Source: Planctomycetota bacterium (GTDB taxonomy: Bacteria > Planctomycetota > Planctomycetia > Pirellulales > Pirellulaceae). From it: a stretch of 64,000 nucleotides of DNA. The notes beneath the pieces are model-generated. The model did not search any database, was not told the origin of the DNA, and was given only the letters and a program-made list of their open reading frames with translations. Position numbers and translations under genes: made by a program. This document shows, piece by piece, positions 36,301-44,177 of the stretch; positions within the stretch are counted from its first letter, which is position 1; every line of letters starts with the position of its first letter. Location of the stretch: the NCBI GenBank assembly GCA_026692905.1, contig JAPLNL010000092.1:1-64000 (forward strand), in the 5' to 3' direction.

Positions 36301-38191
36301 AATAGAATCGATGCGGACCTTGCCGTCCCATGTGCGAAGGGTCAAACTTCAGCATTTTGATTCCATTCCCGAAACGGAGGCGATAAGACTGGAATCAGCC
36401 AAGACACTTGTTTTGCAAAGGGATTTATTGCAAGCGGAGCGGATGTTGGCTTCAGATCATTTGTTCGATGCGGCGAATTCCAGCGGCATGGATGCGTCTG
36501 CTCGCCGCGACATCTTGGCAAGTATTTACGTTCGCAACAAGCGTTACGACTTGGCTGCAAAATATGTCGATGAGGTACGATTCAGAGAACTTGTTCGTGA
36601 TTTGAGTGGAGTGCCCAAGGACGGGTTGGTTTTGCCTAAGGCTCCAGCCGCGTTAACCACGCCAACCAAACTTCTCTCCGAGTGGCCAACGGGCAAAGTG
36701 AATGTGTCGGTTGAGCAAAGCGAAGACGTGCCGCTGAACCGGGCAAATCGAATGGACCCGACAACATCCTGTAAGTGGAAGACAAGAATTGGCGACGCAC
36801 TTTCCGGTTGGGAGATCAAGTCGTCAGGAGTGAATGTTGTCTTTACGAATTCTTCGAGCGACATGACCTTTCAGGTTTACGTCGATGCAGGAAATCAAGA
36901 CAAATTTGTGGTTCCTACAGTTCATTCCGTCGACAGTATCGTTCTTCTCGAAGTCAACCGGCAAATCATTGCGGTTGATACCCTAGCCGGTTCGATGCGA
37001 GAGCAAGAGAGCGATTTATGGCGTCAGCAATTTGATTTGGAACTGCCCGAAATCGAAGGAACTCGGGGGCAACGAAGTTGGGGATTACCAAACAACAAAG
37101 GGTCATTCAAGGTTGCGTCCGTTTCCCGGAGCGGCATTGTCGTCTTATCAGACGATGAGCTGATTTGCTGCGATCTTATCACGGGCGCGAAGATTTGGAC
37201 AAGAAAAGGCTTTAAGGGGTGCAGCTTTGTTTCGGAGAGCGAAACGCTTTTGGTCCACGATCCGAAGAGTCGTTCCGTTCTTAAGCTGGATGTGCGTGAC
37301 GGAGCAACCTTGAGCCAGATTCCGCTGGAGGGAGAAGGCGGCCCTGCAGTCGCTTCCATTGGACGCTACTGGTTGGTTAGCAGCGATGCGCCTAAACAGC
37401 TTGGGCTCAAACTGGTTGATTCAAACGACGGCAAAGTTGTATTTAGTGGTGAGTTTACGTCTTCTGCAAAAGTAGCTTTGGATGGGGAAGCAGGCGTAAT
37501 CATTCTCAAGGAAGGTGGTGAATTGACTTACTGGAATTTAGTCGACAGAAAAGAATTTGTGCGCAAGATTGACATCGACTCGAAATTCAGGCAAGTTTCC
37601 GTTCAGCGTTTTGGCGAAACGATGTTGGTGATGCTCGTCGGAATGGAAAAAGAACCTGTGAAGCCGAAAATCAGTCCGGATGCGAGCGATCCCAATTTTG
37701 TTCCCGTCTCTGGTCGTGTTCATGCTCTGTCGGCCAAGGATGCTTCCGACGTTTGGCCGCAAAGTTCGTTTGTTTCCAACTTCTCGTTCCCGATCAATCA
37801 GATAAGGAATTCGCCCGCGGTGGTTTTTGTGCGAATGTTGAATTTCAGTCGTGTGGCAAATGCTGCCAGTATTGACTGCATGTCCATTGCGGTTGTGGAT
37901 ATTCGGAACGGTAGGGTGTTGTTTAGCAGTGATGAAATTCTTCCAGCGACTCGCGGTCTTCCTTTTGCACAGGAGATTTTGGCCGACGAAAACACGATGA
38001 AGATCGATTATTCGGGTGCGAGTGTGGAATTGAACTGGACGACAACTGCTGAATCAGAAGAGCCGGTTTTTGACTTTGGGAATTTTCAATACGCTGATTT
38101 GAAAAAGAGAATCGAAGCAAGAATCTTGGGCGCTAAGCCTGCTGCTGACTTGCAGCCACCTCCGTCGTTCGAGTCCGCACCTGATAAATGA
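33362..38191 (+). CDS. Giant PQQ-propeller / TPR protein, probably exported
   Basis: The protein has 1609 residues and no recognised enzyme motif. It has one N-terminal hydrophobic segment (EIVFVAFLAVMATQSGQS), a helical region (about 55-320), a first propeller (about 390-820) with PQQ-like blades such as VAIDALTGVLRWKCD, SIEPETGKLRWRQPL and VAVDLKSGKSKW, a TPR-like stretch (EDFDGALDYLEQARKIDPNN, about 840-1080), then a second propeller (about 1135-1600) with CDLITGAKIWTRKG. ATG 33362 gives a 20-residue cytoplasmic N-terminus; ATG 33416 would give a cleaner signal. The 3' end overlaps the kinase gene by ATGA. Confidence 0.88.
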   Translation: MLRRKFQIIWTEEMQNQRMGSSIRYRAEIVFVAFLAVMATQSGQSIGQVGRPRPRMAQLSMEVALMSAPREVMVLLDEAEEGIKKEQWGEATFALGILLGLEESRQADLTGADFFILDEYVPIGPGEIPKIPGQQVPGQLAPVQPPKQPEAKTLNGSRSTVFKRVYELIESLPIEATKIVDLRYGTQAEQLLEDAISHSDWERVASVASKYGFTSAGQDASVILGQHWLRKGDARRASRLFSKAFRQRSAAERYGPELGILAASTLYSAGMESEALSVFESTRTQFKQGEFNWKGTKVSWDGRSLLSKTDFDKIELSGQQSIERVIKQPYYQSGIATRNADTNAGIPLPFLSWHAELHESEPHKENLELTLKQKLPDGRSSLIPSRYPISVGPWIITSTYDQRIVAIDALTGVLRWKCDYSGMPMGFAMDRYLGRDGHSYNLPAPDYLAKRVWGETLLGGISSDGERIYNISEMPAFDIAESFALGPNARVSKPKGTPSYNVLQCWSVRDEGLAKWEVGGQKSTTEPKLSGTLFLGAPLPHENELLVLGELNSDLFLHSIEPETGKLRWRQPLTTNYGTLANDLLRRSTGAVPAVDGSIVICPTLSGYLVAYDKASRSILWAFKYPIRPDLSTSNQASAFGGQMDLADLSPLTPRSADNSVVISDGVVLFAPADGLDAYGIQIEDGKLLWKLSNSSNAPIRYIAGAWDNTAVVVCQQSVVAVDLKSGKSKWPKIDFPESQQVIGRGVRKQGTYLVPISGQKILQIDLLKGTLADSVRVEQPLGNLISVGDRLICATPFELDCYSVREAFQTQLKDELQRNSTSVSGLARQSELALAKEDFDGALDYLEQARKIDPNNSDVILLINKAGMAALTADFDKYASRVDLLGNLVVDRDKAPYLRLLIKGFQNQGRNKETLATLFEMSHLRTSQRQEQMSGVANIELSSQWSIQEDRWISTEFRNVIPKLTSKELEDLKPQIALEIESMRTLPSHVRRVKLQHFDSIPETEAIRLESAKTLVLQRDLLQAERMLASDHLFDAANSSGMDASARRDILASIYVRNKRYDLAAKYVDEVRFRELVRDLSGVPKDGLVLPKAPAALTTPTKLLSEWPTGKVNVSVEQSEDVPLNRANRMDPTTSCKWKTRIGDALSGWEIKSSGVNVVFTNSSSDMTFQVYVDAGNQDKFVVPTVHSVDSIVLLEVNRQIIAVDTLAGSMREQESDLWRQQFDLELPEIEGTRGQRSWGLPNNKGSFKVASVSRSGIVVLSDDELICCDLITGAKIWTRKGFKGCSFVSESETLLVHDPKSRSVLKLDVRDGATLSQIPLEGEGGPAVASIGRYWLVSSDAPKQLGLKLVDSNDGKVVFSGEFTSSAKVALDGEAGVIILKEGGELTYWNLVDRKEFVRKIDIDSKFRQVSVQRFGETMLVMLVGMEKEPVKPKISPDASDPNFVPVSGRVHALSAKDASDVWPQSSFVSNFSFPINQIRNSPAVVFVRMLNFSRVANAASIDCMSIAVVDIRNGRVLFSSDEILPATRGLPFAQEILADENTMKIDYSGASVELNWTTTAESEEPVFDFGNFQYADLKKRIEARILGAKPAADLQPPPSFESAPDK

Positions 38192-39900
38192 GAATTAGCT
38201 CGCTTCCGCGTTATTACCGCAATCTTCGTCGGTGGCAAGAGATCATCGTTGTTTTGCGGCGTTACGGCCTGGCTGATTGGCTTAGCCATTTGCGAGTCGA
38301 CTTTATTCGCGATTGGTTAAAGGATGATCAAGGAGTTCCGCTCTCAAGCTACTCCAGAGAAGCCAGGGTAAGAATGGCTTTAACCGATCTTGGGCCTACT
38401 TTTATTAAGCTTGGCCAAGTTCTATCGCTTAGGCCTGATTTGGTCGGTTCGGAACAAGCTGCTGAGTTGCAGCAATTGCAGTCGCAAGTTCCTGCGGATT
38501 CGTTTGCTAAGATCAAGATGGTTGTTGAAGCGGAGCTTAAAATTCCAATCGATCAGGCTTTTTTGGAGTTTTCCGAAAGCTGTATCGCTTCCGCTTCGAT
38601 TGGGCAAGTGCATGCAGCAAGACTGATTGATGGAACGCAGGTCGTCGTCAAAGTCCAGCATGTCAACATTGAGGCCAAGGTACACGAAGATCTTGAGGTG
38701 CTTCGTGGATTGGCCATGCTAGCGGAACGAATTCCCGAATTTGCGGTCTGGCAACCACGAGGAATCGTGGAGCAACTTTCCCGATCGCTTAAGCGTGAGC
38801 TGAGTTTTTCGCGTGAGCTTTCCAATTTGCTCATGTTCCAGTCGACGCTTAAGGACTGTCAGGGAGTTGTTGTTCCTCACGCTTATCCCAAGCTTTCGAC
38901 AGCGAGAGTACTCACGATGGAACGTGTGGAGGGAGAGTCCATTAACTGTCTTGGATCGTCCGATGCGCTCATTGGAGTCGATCGAAACTTGATTGCAAGA
39001 CGTGTCTCTGAGCTTTACGTGCAATCCATCTTCATTCGTGGGCATTATCACGCAGATCCGCATCCCGGGAATATCTTGGTCCAAGAGGACGGAACGATCG
39101 CAATTCTAGATTTTGGAATGGTCGGTCGAATTGATGACTCGCTTCGCGGCACGATTGAAGAAATGCTATGGGCCGTTTTGCAGCAGGATTCGGCCCTTTT
39201 GACTTCTCTGATCAAGCGCGCGGGCAAGATTCCGGCATCGATCGACGACGCGCAATTGTCGAACGACGTGGCAGACTTGATCGCAACCTACGGGTCGCAA
39301 CCGCTCGACTCATTGGACTTGAGTGGAGCGCTCAACGATGCGACAGACATCTTGCACCGTCATCGGATTACATTACCGAGTCAAATGGGAATCCTCATTA
39401 AGACTCTTGTCACGCTTGAGGGCACTCTTCGATTGACTTCGTCGAGTTTTAGCATTCTGCAAGCGATCCAGCCCATGATGGGGCAGCTGAGTCGATACCG
39501 ATTTTCACCGCGTCGGCACGCGAGGCGGCTTAGACGAATGTATGTCGAGTTCGAGGGTTTAGTGGAACGCTTGCCCTCTCAGATCAGTTCTCTAATGGAG
39601 CTTGTTCAAGAAGGAAAGCTGGATGTTCAGTTATCCCACCGTGGGCTTAGTCCGTCCATCAATCGATTGGTGCTTGGATTGTTGACGAGTTCCCTTCTGC
39701 TTGGCTCTTCCATTTTGATGGCTTCAAAAGTTCCTCCGTTGCTTTTTATGGAAGGTGGGCCGCTTGGATTAAAGGACTTATCGCTCTTAGGGGTTGTTGG
39801 ATTCGTCATCAGTACTTTAGTGGCATTCCGGATACTGTTGGCTATCAATAAGTCAGGACATCTTGACCCAACTGCGGATGAAAACGATTCGAACTTGTAA
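38188..39900 (+). CDS. ABC1/UbiB family atypical kinase
   Basis: This family (UbiB/ADCK) has a protein-kinase-like fold and is needed for isoprenoid quinone synthesis or lipid handling; its real substrate is debated. The 570-residue protein has the KxGQ motif (FIKLGQVLSLRPDL, Lys74-Gln77), the Ala-rich loop ASIGQVHAARL, the VKVQHVNI lysine strand, DPHPGNILVQEDG with the catalytic region, and LDFGMVGRI (DFG). Two hydrophobic segments at the C-terminus (near 490-515 and 525-550) anchor it. It starts inside the stop of the giant PQQ protein (ATGA), indicating coupling. Confidence 0.95.
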   Translation: MRISSLPRYYRNLRRWQEIIVVLRRYGLADWLSHLRVDFIRDWLKDDQGVPLSSYSREARVRMALTDLGPTFIKLGQVLSLRPDLVGSEQAAELQQLQSQVPADSFAKIKMVVEAELKIPIDQAFLEFSESCIASASIGQVHAARLIDGTQVVVKVQHVNIEAKVHEDLEVLRGLAMLAERIPEFAVWQPRGIVEQLSRSLKRELSFSRELSNLLMFQSTLKDCQGVVVPHAYPKLSTARVLTMERVEGESINCLGSSDALIGVDRNLIARRVSELYVQSIFIRGHYHADPHPGNILVQEDGTIAILDFGMVGRIDDSLRGTIEEMLWAVLQQDSALLTSLIKRAGKIPASIDDAQLSNDVADLIATYGSQPLDSLDLSGALNDATDILHRHRITLPSQMGILIKTLVTLEGTLRLTSSSFSILQAIQPMMGQLSRYRFSPRRHARRLRRMYVEFEGLVERLPSQISSLMELVQEGKLDVQLSHRGLSPSINRLVLGLLTSSLLLGSSILMASKVPPLLFMEGGPLGLKDLSLLGVVGFVISTLVAFRILLAINKSGHLDPTADENDSNL

Positions 39901-39937
39901 GCGACGCAAGAGCGTTCGCTAAGGACCCATATCGCGA

Positions 39938-40042
39938 TTAATAGACTCTTTCCATACGGCAGCGGATCCATTCACGACGATGTGAGTAGTCTTTTCCTGT
40001 GTTTTCGTCGAATCCGGACAGTTGACGCTCGCGATGTTCCGC
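39938..40042 (-). pseudogene. Possible remnant of an IS200-like/REP-associated transposase
   Basis: Translating the gap after the kinase gene on the minus strand gives a 34-residue fragment between two stops. Its core GFDENTGKDYSHRREWIRCR resembles the segment just before the HUH (MSNHxH) motif in a family of planctomycete transposases related to REP-associated tyrosine transposases. No start codon and no HUH motif remain. The match is from memory and short, so confidence is limited. Confidence 0.4.
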
Positions 40043-40056
40043 TCATAAATTGGCAC

Positions 40057-40314
40057 TCAACCGTGATCGTAGTAACGACATTGTGTAAGTGGCTGAGGCG
40101 GATATTTGGGCCAGTTCGATGGTGTTGAGTCAGATTGGCAAAGCATAAACACGGAACCCTTGCCGGAGACAATCGACCTGTGGCTGGTGCACTTCAAGCA
40201 AATGGAATTGGCCAAAAGCGGTTGCCTTGCGGCCAATGCGTCAGCAGCTTTGTCTTTCTCCGCTTGTTGGCTTTTCCATGCCGAGTTTTCGTCGTTGGTA
40301 GGCTGTGTGTTCAT
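40057..40314 (-). CDS. Small conserved CxxC protein
   Basis: This 85-residue protein of unknown function has a polar N-terminus, then ICLKCTSHRSIVSGKGSVFMLC (a CxxC and a third Cys), and ends WPKYPPQPLTQCRYY. The KYPPQP ending with a final Cys is a pattern I recall from small planctomycete proteins, and the four cysteines could bind zinc. It begins 32 bp after the stop of hrpB on the same strand, so it is probably the last gene of that operon. Confidence 0.7.
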   Translation of the reverse strand: MNTQPTNDENSAWKSQQAEKDKAADALAARQPLLANSICLKCTSHRSIVSGKGSVFMLCQSDSTPSNWPKYPPQPLTQCRYYDHG

Positions 40315-40346
40315 GTTGAAGGGATTTGGTTCCGCAAAACTGCGAC

Positions 40347-42872
40347 TTATCTGCGTCCCGGTATCGCTGTGGTGGGATCGTCAGGCCAAGAATGCTTTGG
40401 ATACCTTCGCTTGAGTTCTTTCTTGACAATCGGATAGCCGTTCGCCCAGAACGACGCTAAATCTTCGGTTATCTGCTGCGGCCTCATGTTGGGAGAAAGC
40501 AAGTGCAACAGCAAAGGGACTCGCCCTTTTGCGATACGTGGAGTTGCTTTCATGGAAAATACTTCTTGGATCTTGACCGCCATCGTGGGTGGTTTCCCCA
40601 AGGCATATTGTATCTTAATCCAACTTCCGCTCGGAACTTGAATTTTGGCCGGGGCCTCCTTTTCGATTGCTTGCCATTGCTCGCTAGCAAAGCGAGATTG
40701 AATCCAATCGATCCAAGGAGCGGCCCGAAGTTCGGTCAATGAGCGACGATCTTGGCATAGTTCCTTGGCGACGTCCTGCAAAAAAGACTCTCCCAACTCC
40801 GGTAGTTCTAAATCCGGCAACCACAGGCGAAGGCAATTGACACGCTCCACTAACCCTTGAACACGATCGTCATCGATCGGAAACGCTTGTTCCCAGTTCT
40901 TCAATGCTTCACGCCAAAGTATCTCGGCGCAGTGTTGCATGTCGGTGATGGCTGTCGGGGTTTCGTTTAACACCAGATCCAACCATTTTGTATGCCGCCT
41001 TGCGACAACCTGCTTTTGACTGGGATGGAAAAACAACTCCTCACTCGACAGAACCTGCTCCTTGGGCAACCAATCCAAGTCGATACGACTTGCTTGTCGA
41101 ACGGCGGCATCTCCTGCCCCTGCATCGATGTCGATACACAAAAAAAGCTCCGCCTCGGTAACTCCGCTCTGGTGGGATAACGCGACTCCTTTGCCGCCAA
41201 CCATCAGACCATGCGGTTTGCCAACGCTCCTTCGCTTGGCCAATCGATCCGGATAACCAAACAGCATAGTCTTCATCAATACCTCAGGGGCATGTGATTG
41301 TTGACGTTCGCGAAGAATGCTAGTCCCCTTGAGAACAGATGTGCACTGTTCTTGAAGTTGCTGTGCTGCATTGACAATCGATCGAACACCAGTCCGATGC
41401 AGTGTTCCAAATGGGCTCTCGCAATGGTGGCCGTCCAGGAAGTTCTCTAGTGCAACGAGTCGTTCAACGCAATCGCTATCCCATCGCTTGGCCGACCGAG
41501 TGGAAGCGGTCCGGCTTTGTTGAAACGGGTCTCGTTCCGAAAGCAATGCAGCCATCATGCAGGTGCGTTCATAGCATCCCGACTCAAAACCGGCGATGAC
41601 CATGCGTGCCAGTCGCGGATGGGTAGGCAAGCGACTCATGGCCTTGCCGATCTCGGTGATCTTGTTCTTGGCGATGGCTCCAAGTTGTTCGAGCAGACTT
41701 CGAGCTCTGGCTACTGAGTCCGATCGTGGCTGCTCTAGCCATGGAAAATCATCGCTTTCTCCCTCGCCCCAGGCAAAAAGTTGCAATACCGCTGAAACGA
41801 TGTCAACGCGGCGAATCTCGGGTTCTAAAAAGGCTGATCTAGCTCGTTCCGATGCATCGCTCCACAACCGATAGCAGATGCCAGGTGCAACGCGACCTGC
41901 ACGTCCAGCACGCTGAGCCGCAGAGGCTTGGCTGATGTTCTCCAAGGCCAAACGGTCCAATCCGACATCAGGGGAAAATCGCATCACTCTGGCCAGTCCA
42001 CTGTCTACAACGATGCGAATGCCTTCTAGGGTGAGCGATGTCTCCGCCACGTTGGTGGACAAAATGATTCTGCGTTTAGTGCCTGGTTCAATCGCCCTGG
42101 CTTGGTCTTCAAGCGTCATACCGCCGAATAGTTGCATGACCTCACAGTCGCGACCCAGCCGAGTTTGCGAGAGGGCATCAAACGTTCGCTGGATTTCCCC
42201 CATTCCGGGCAAGAACGCGAGTACATCGCCATCATTCATTTCGGCTACGTCCCGAATCGCATCGACCATGCGATCGGAAAGACTATCTTCCGGTCTTGTT
42301 GGGCGATACCGTATGGCGACAGGAAAATTCGGAGACTCGACTCGCACGATGGGCGCGCCATCCAATTGCGATTGGATCAAATGGGAATCGATCGTGGCGG
42401 ACATGATGACGATCTTTAAATCATCGCGCAACGCTTGTTGTACTCGCCTCAACATTCCCAGCAGCAAATCCGAATCGAGCGACCTCTCGTGAAACTCATC
42501 GAGCAAAACGATGCTCGTGTCCGAGAGCCCAGCGTCGTCCTGCAATTTCCTGAGCAAGACCCCCTCGGTCGCGACGATCAACTGCGTTTCACGCGAAACT
42601 TGAGAATCAAAGCGAACTTGGTATCCGATTCGCTCTCCGATCCGACTGCCTTGCTCCCAAGCGATTCGTTCTCCGACCGATTTGGCAGCAATTCGCCTGG
42701 GCTGCAGTAGGTAGATTTTTTGCCCAGCAGCAAAGGGCAAATCCATAAGAGCCGGTGCCACTCGCGTGGTTTTGCCAGTTCCTGGAGGGGCTTCCACAAT
42801 CGTGATTGGATTGTCTCGGACGTATTGGCAAATCGAAGACAAATGTGCGTCGATGGGCAGCGGCTTAAGCAT
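40347..42872 (-). CDS. hrpB: ATP-dependent helicase HrpB
   Basis: HrpB is a DEAH-type RNA helicase of bacteria; its exact substrate is not well known. The 841-residue protein has Walker A APPGTGKTTR, DEFHERSLDSDLLLG (motif II), IVIMSATID (motif III), TNVAETSLTLEGIRIVVDSG (motif V) and QRAGRAGRVAPGICYRLW (motif VI). A helicase-associated domain follows. The C-terminal HrpB domain ends GRVPLLLHLLSPNMRP and then FWANGYPIVKKELKRRYPKHSWPDDP. Length is normal. Its start overlaps the sulfotransferase stop by 8 bp. Confidence 0.96.
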   Translation of the reverse strand: MLKPLPIDAHLSSICQYVRDNPITIVEAPPGTGKTTRVAPALMDLPFAAGQKIYLLQPRRIAAKSVGERIAWEQGSRIGERIGYQVRFDSQVSRETQLIVATEGVLLRKLQDDAGLSDTSIVLLDEFHERSLDSDLLLGMLRRVQQALRDDLKIVIMSATIDSHLIQSQLDGAPIVRVESPNFPVAIRYRPTRPEDSLSDRMVDAIRDVAEMNDGDVLAFLPGMGEIQRTFDALSQTRLGRDCEVMQLFGGMTLEDQARAIEPGTKRRIILSTNVAETSLTLEGIRIVVDSGLARVMRFSPDVGLDRLALENISQASAAQRAGRAGRVAPGICYRLWSDASERARSAFLEPEIRRVDIVSAVLQLFAWGEGESDDFPWLEQPRSDSVARARSLLEQLGAIAKNKITEIGKAMSRLPTHPRLARMVIAGFESGCYERTCMMAALLSERDPFQQSRTASTRSAKRWDSDCVERLVALENFLDGHHCESPFGTLHRTGVRSIVNAAQQLQEQCTSVLKGTSILRERQQSHAPEVLMKTMLFGYPDRLAKRRSVGKPHGLMVGGKGVALSHQSGVTEAELFLCIDIDAGAGDAAVRQASRIDLDWLPKEQVLSSEELFFHPSQKQVVARRHTKWLDLVLNETPTAITDMQHCAEILWREALKNWEQAFPIDDDRVQGLVERVNCLRLWLPDLELPELGESFLQDVAKELCQDRRSLTELRAAPWIDWIQSRFASEQWQAIEKEAPAKIQVPSGSWIKIQYALGKPPTMAVKIQEVFSMKATPRIAKGRVPLLLHLLSPNMRPQQITEDLASFWANGYPIVKKELKRRYPKHSWPDDPTTAIPGRR

Positions 42873-43989
42873 ATCCGTACTTGGTCGCGTAGCTGTGCCA
42901 TGCCGTCATGAACTCTGCTTCCTCTTCGGGCGTCGATCCAAAACGATTGGTTTTGTACTCTTTTTCCTGTTCTTTTCTATCTTTGAGTAACGGCTCAATT
43001 CGGTCAAAGCCACCGAGATCGAGTTGGTCGTAGATGCTTTTGCAAACCGCGACAGGATCCTTGGCCAAATCTTCGTAACGAACGTCGATCAACTGTTTTT
43101 CGCTCAAACCCACTCTATCCCGTTCGAACGAATCGTACATGGTGGTCAGCGACTTGAGGACAAACTCTTTGAGTTTGTGTTGGTATTCACCGACTTGAAT
43201 GGACTGCACTTGATCCAGTGCGTTCCAAAGTTTCATGGTCGACGGAAACAGCTTGCGTGGGTCTCGAACGATATGCACGAACTTTGCGTCAGGGTACAGT
43301 GATTTGAGAATGCCGATTCTACCTGTATGCGGTGGGCTTTTCAAAATCAATGGCTTTTGGTTTTTGTAGGTCAGTGCCTTGAGGAACCAATCGAAGAGAT
43401 ACTTCCATCGCTCCAATTCCTTGGGGCTAAAGCCATCAGAGGCCAAAGTGCTTTGATAGGGATAGTCATGGCACGGAAAAACGAGTCGCAGATAGGGGGT
43501 TGGGGCACCGAGGTTCATCAGCGCAAACTCGTCCTCTTGAGGCAACGACCAGCCGGCTTTCATGTTGTCCATCGGTCTGCGGTTTGGGATAAGCCAATTT
43601 CCGTACCGTGTAACCAAAGGCTCTGTTAGCAAAAAGTGAGCTGGAGCAAAACACTCAAAGGTCGTCGGCGACGCGAATCGGTCGTCAAAGCATAGGAGTT
43701 CGTGCAGCAGAGTCGTTCCGCTCCGCCAGTGTCCAAGGATAAACAAAGGTGGTCCAGTAAGCTTGGTCTGCGCTATCTTACGACCGAATAGCGTGTGATG
43801 TAACAGCCCCAAAAGATCGGAGAAAGGCATAAACGCCGTAACGCCCGATGCGATGTGCAAACGTGATGGCGATACCTTAAACGAGTTTTTCCATAACAAG
43901 GGTAGCCAAACTCGGGACGGCATGCCGTGCCAAAACCGCGGCGAGAGTGTTGGGTAGTGGATGGTTTGGGGCGATTCGATAGAAGCCAT
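42865..43989 (-). CDS. Sulfotransferase family protein
   Basis: Sulfotransferases move sulfate from PAPS to an acceptor. The 374-residue protein has the 5'-phosphosulfate loop LGHWRSGTTLLHELL, a 3'-phosphate-binding motif FVHIVRDPRKLFPSTMKLW, and LIDVRYEDLAKDP in the expected order. The acceptor is unknown; planctomycetes have many sulfated-polysaccharide enzymes. It has no signal peptide. It is the first gene of a probable operon with hrpB and the small CxxC protein, and divergent from flhA. Confidence 0.9.
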   Translation of the reverse strand: MASIESPQTIHYPTLSPRFWHGMPSRVWLPLLWKNSFKVSPSRLHIASGVTAFMPFSDLLGLLHHTLFGRKIAQTKLTGPPLFILGHWRSGTTLLHELLCFDDRFASPTTFECFAPAHFLLTEPLVTRYGNWLIPNRRPMDNMKAGWSLPQEDEFALMNLGAPTPYLRLVFPCHDYPYQSTLASDGFSPKELERWKYLFDWFLKALTYKNQKPLILKSPPHTGRIGILKSLYPDAKFVHIVRDPRKLFPSTMKLWNALDQVQSIQVGEYQHKLKEFVLKSLTTMYDSFERDRVGLSEKQLIDVRYEDLAKDPVAVCKSIYDQLDLGGFDRIEPLLKDRKEQEKEYKTNRFGSTPEEEAEFMTAWHSYATKYGYA

Positions 43990-44177
43990 TCGACGAAGTC
44001 GTTTTTTGTACTAATGCTGTTAAACAAAGGGTGCGAATCCAAATCCGTTTTGGGGCCCTTGATCGCGTACATTATCGCTTTGAAACTCAAAACGATATAG
44101 ACATCGCATAGGAATCCTGAGTAGTTTCCCAAATTGTTCCCGGATTTTCTCAAGTTCTCGAGTTAGGGCAAAACTGG

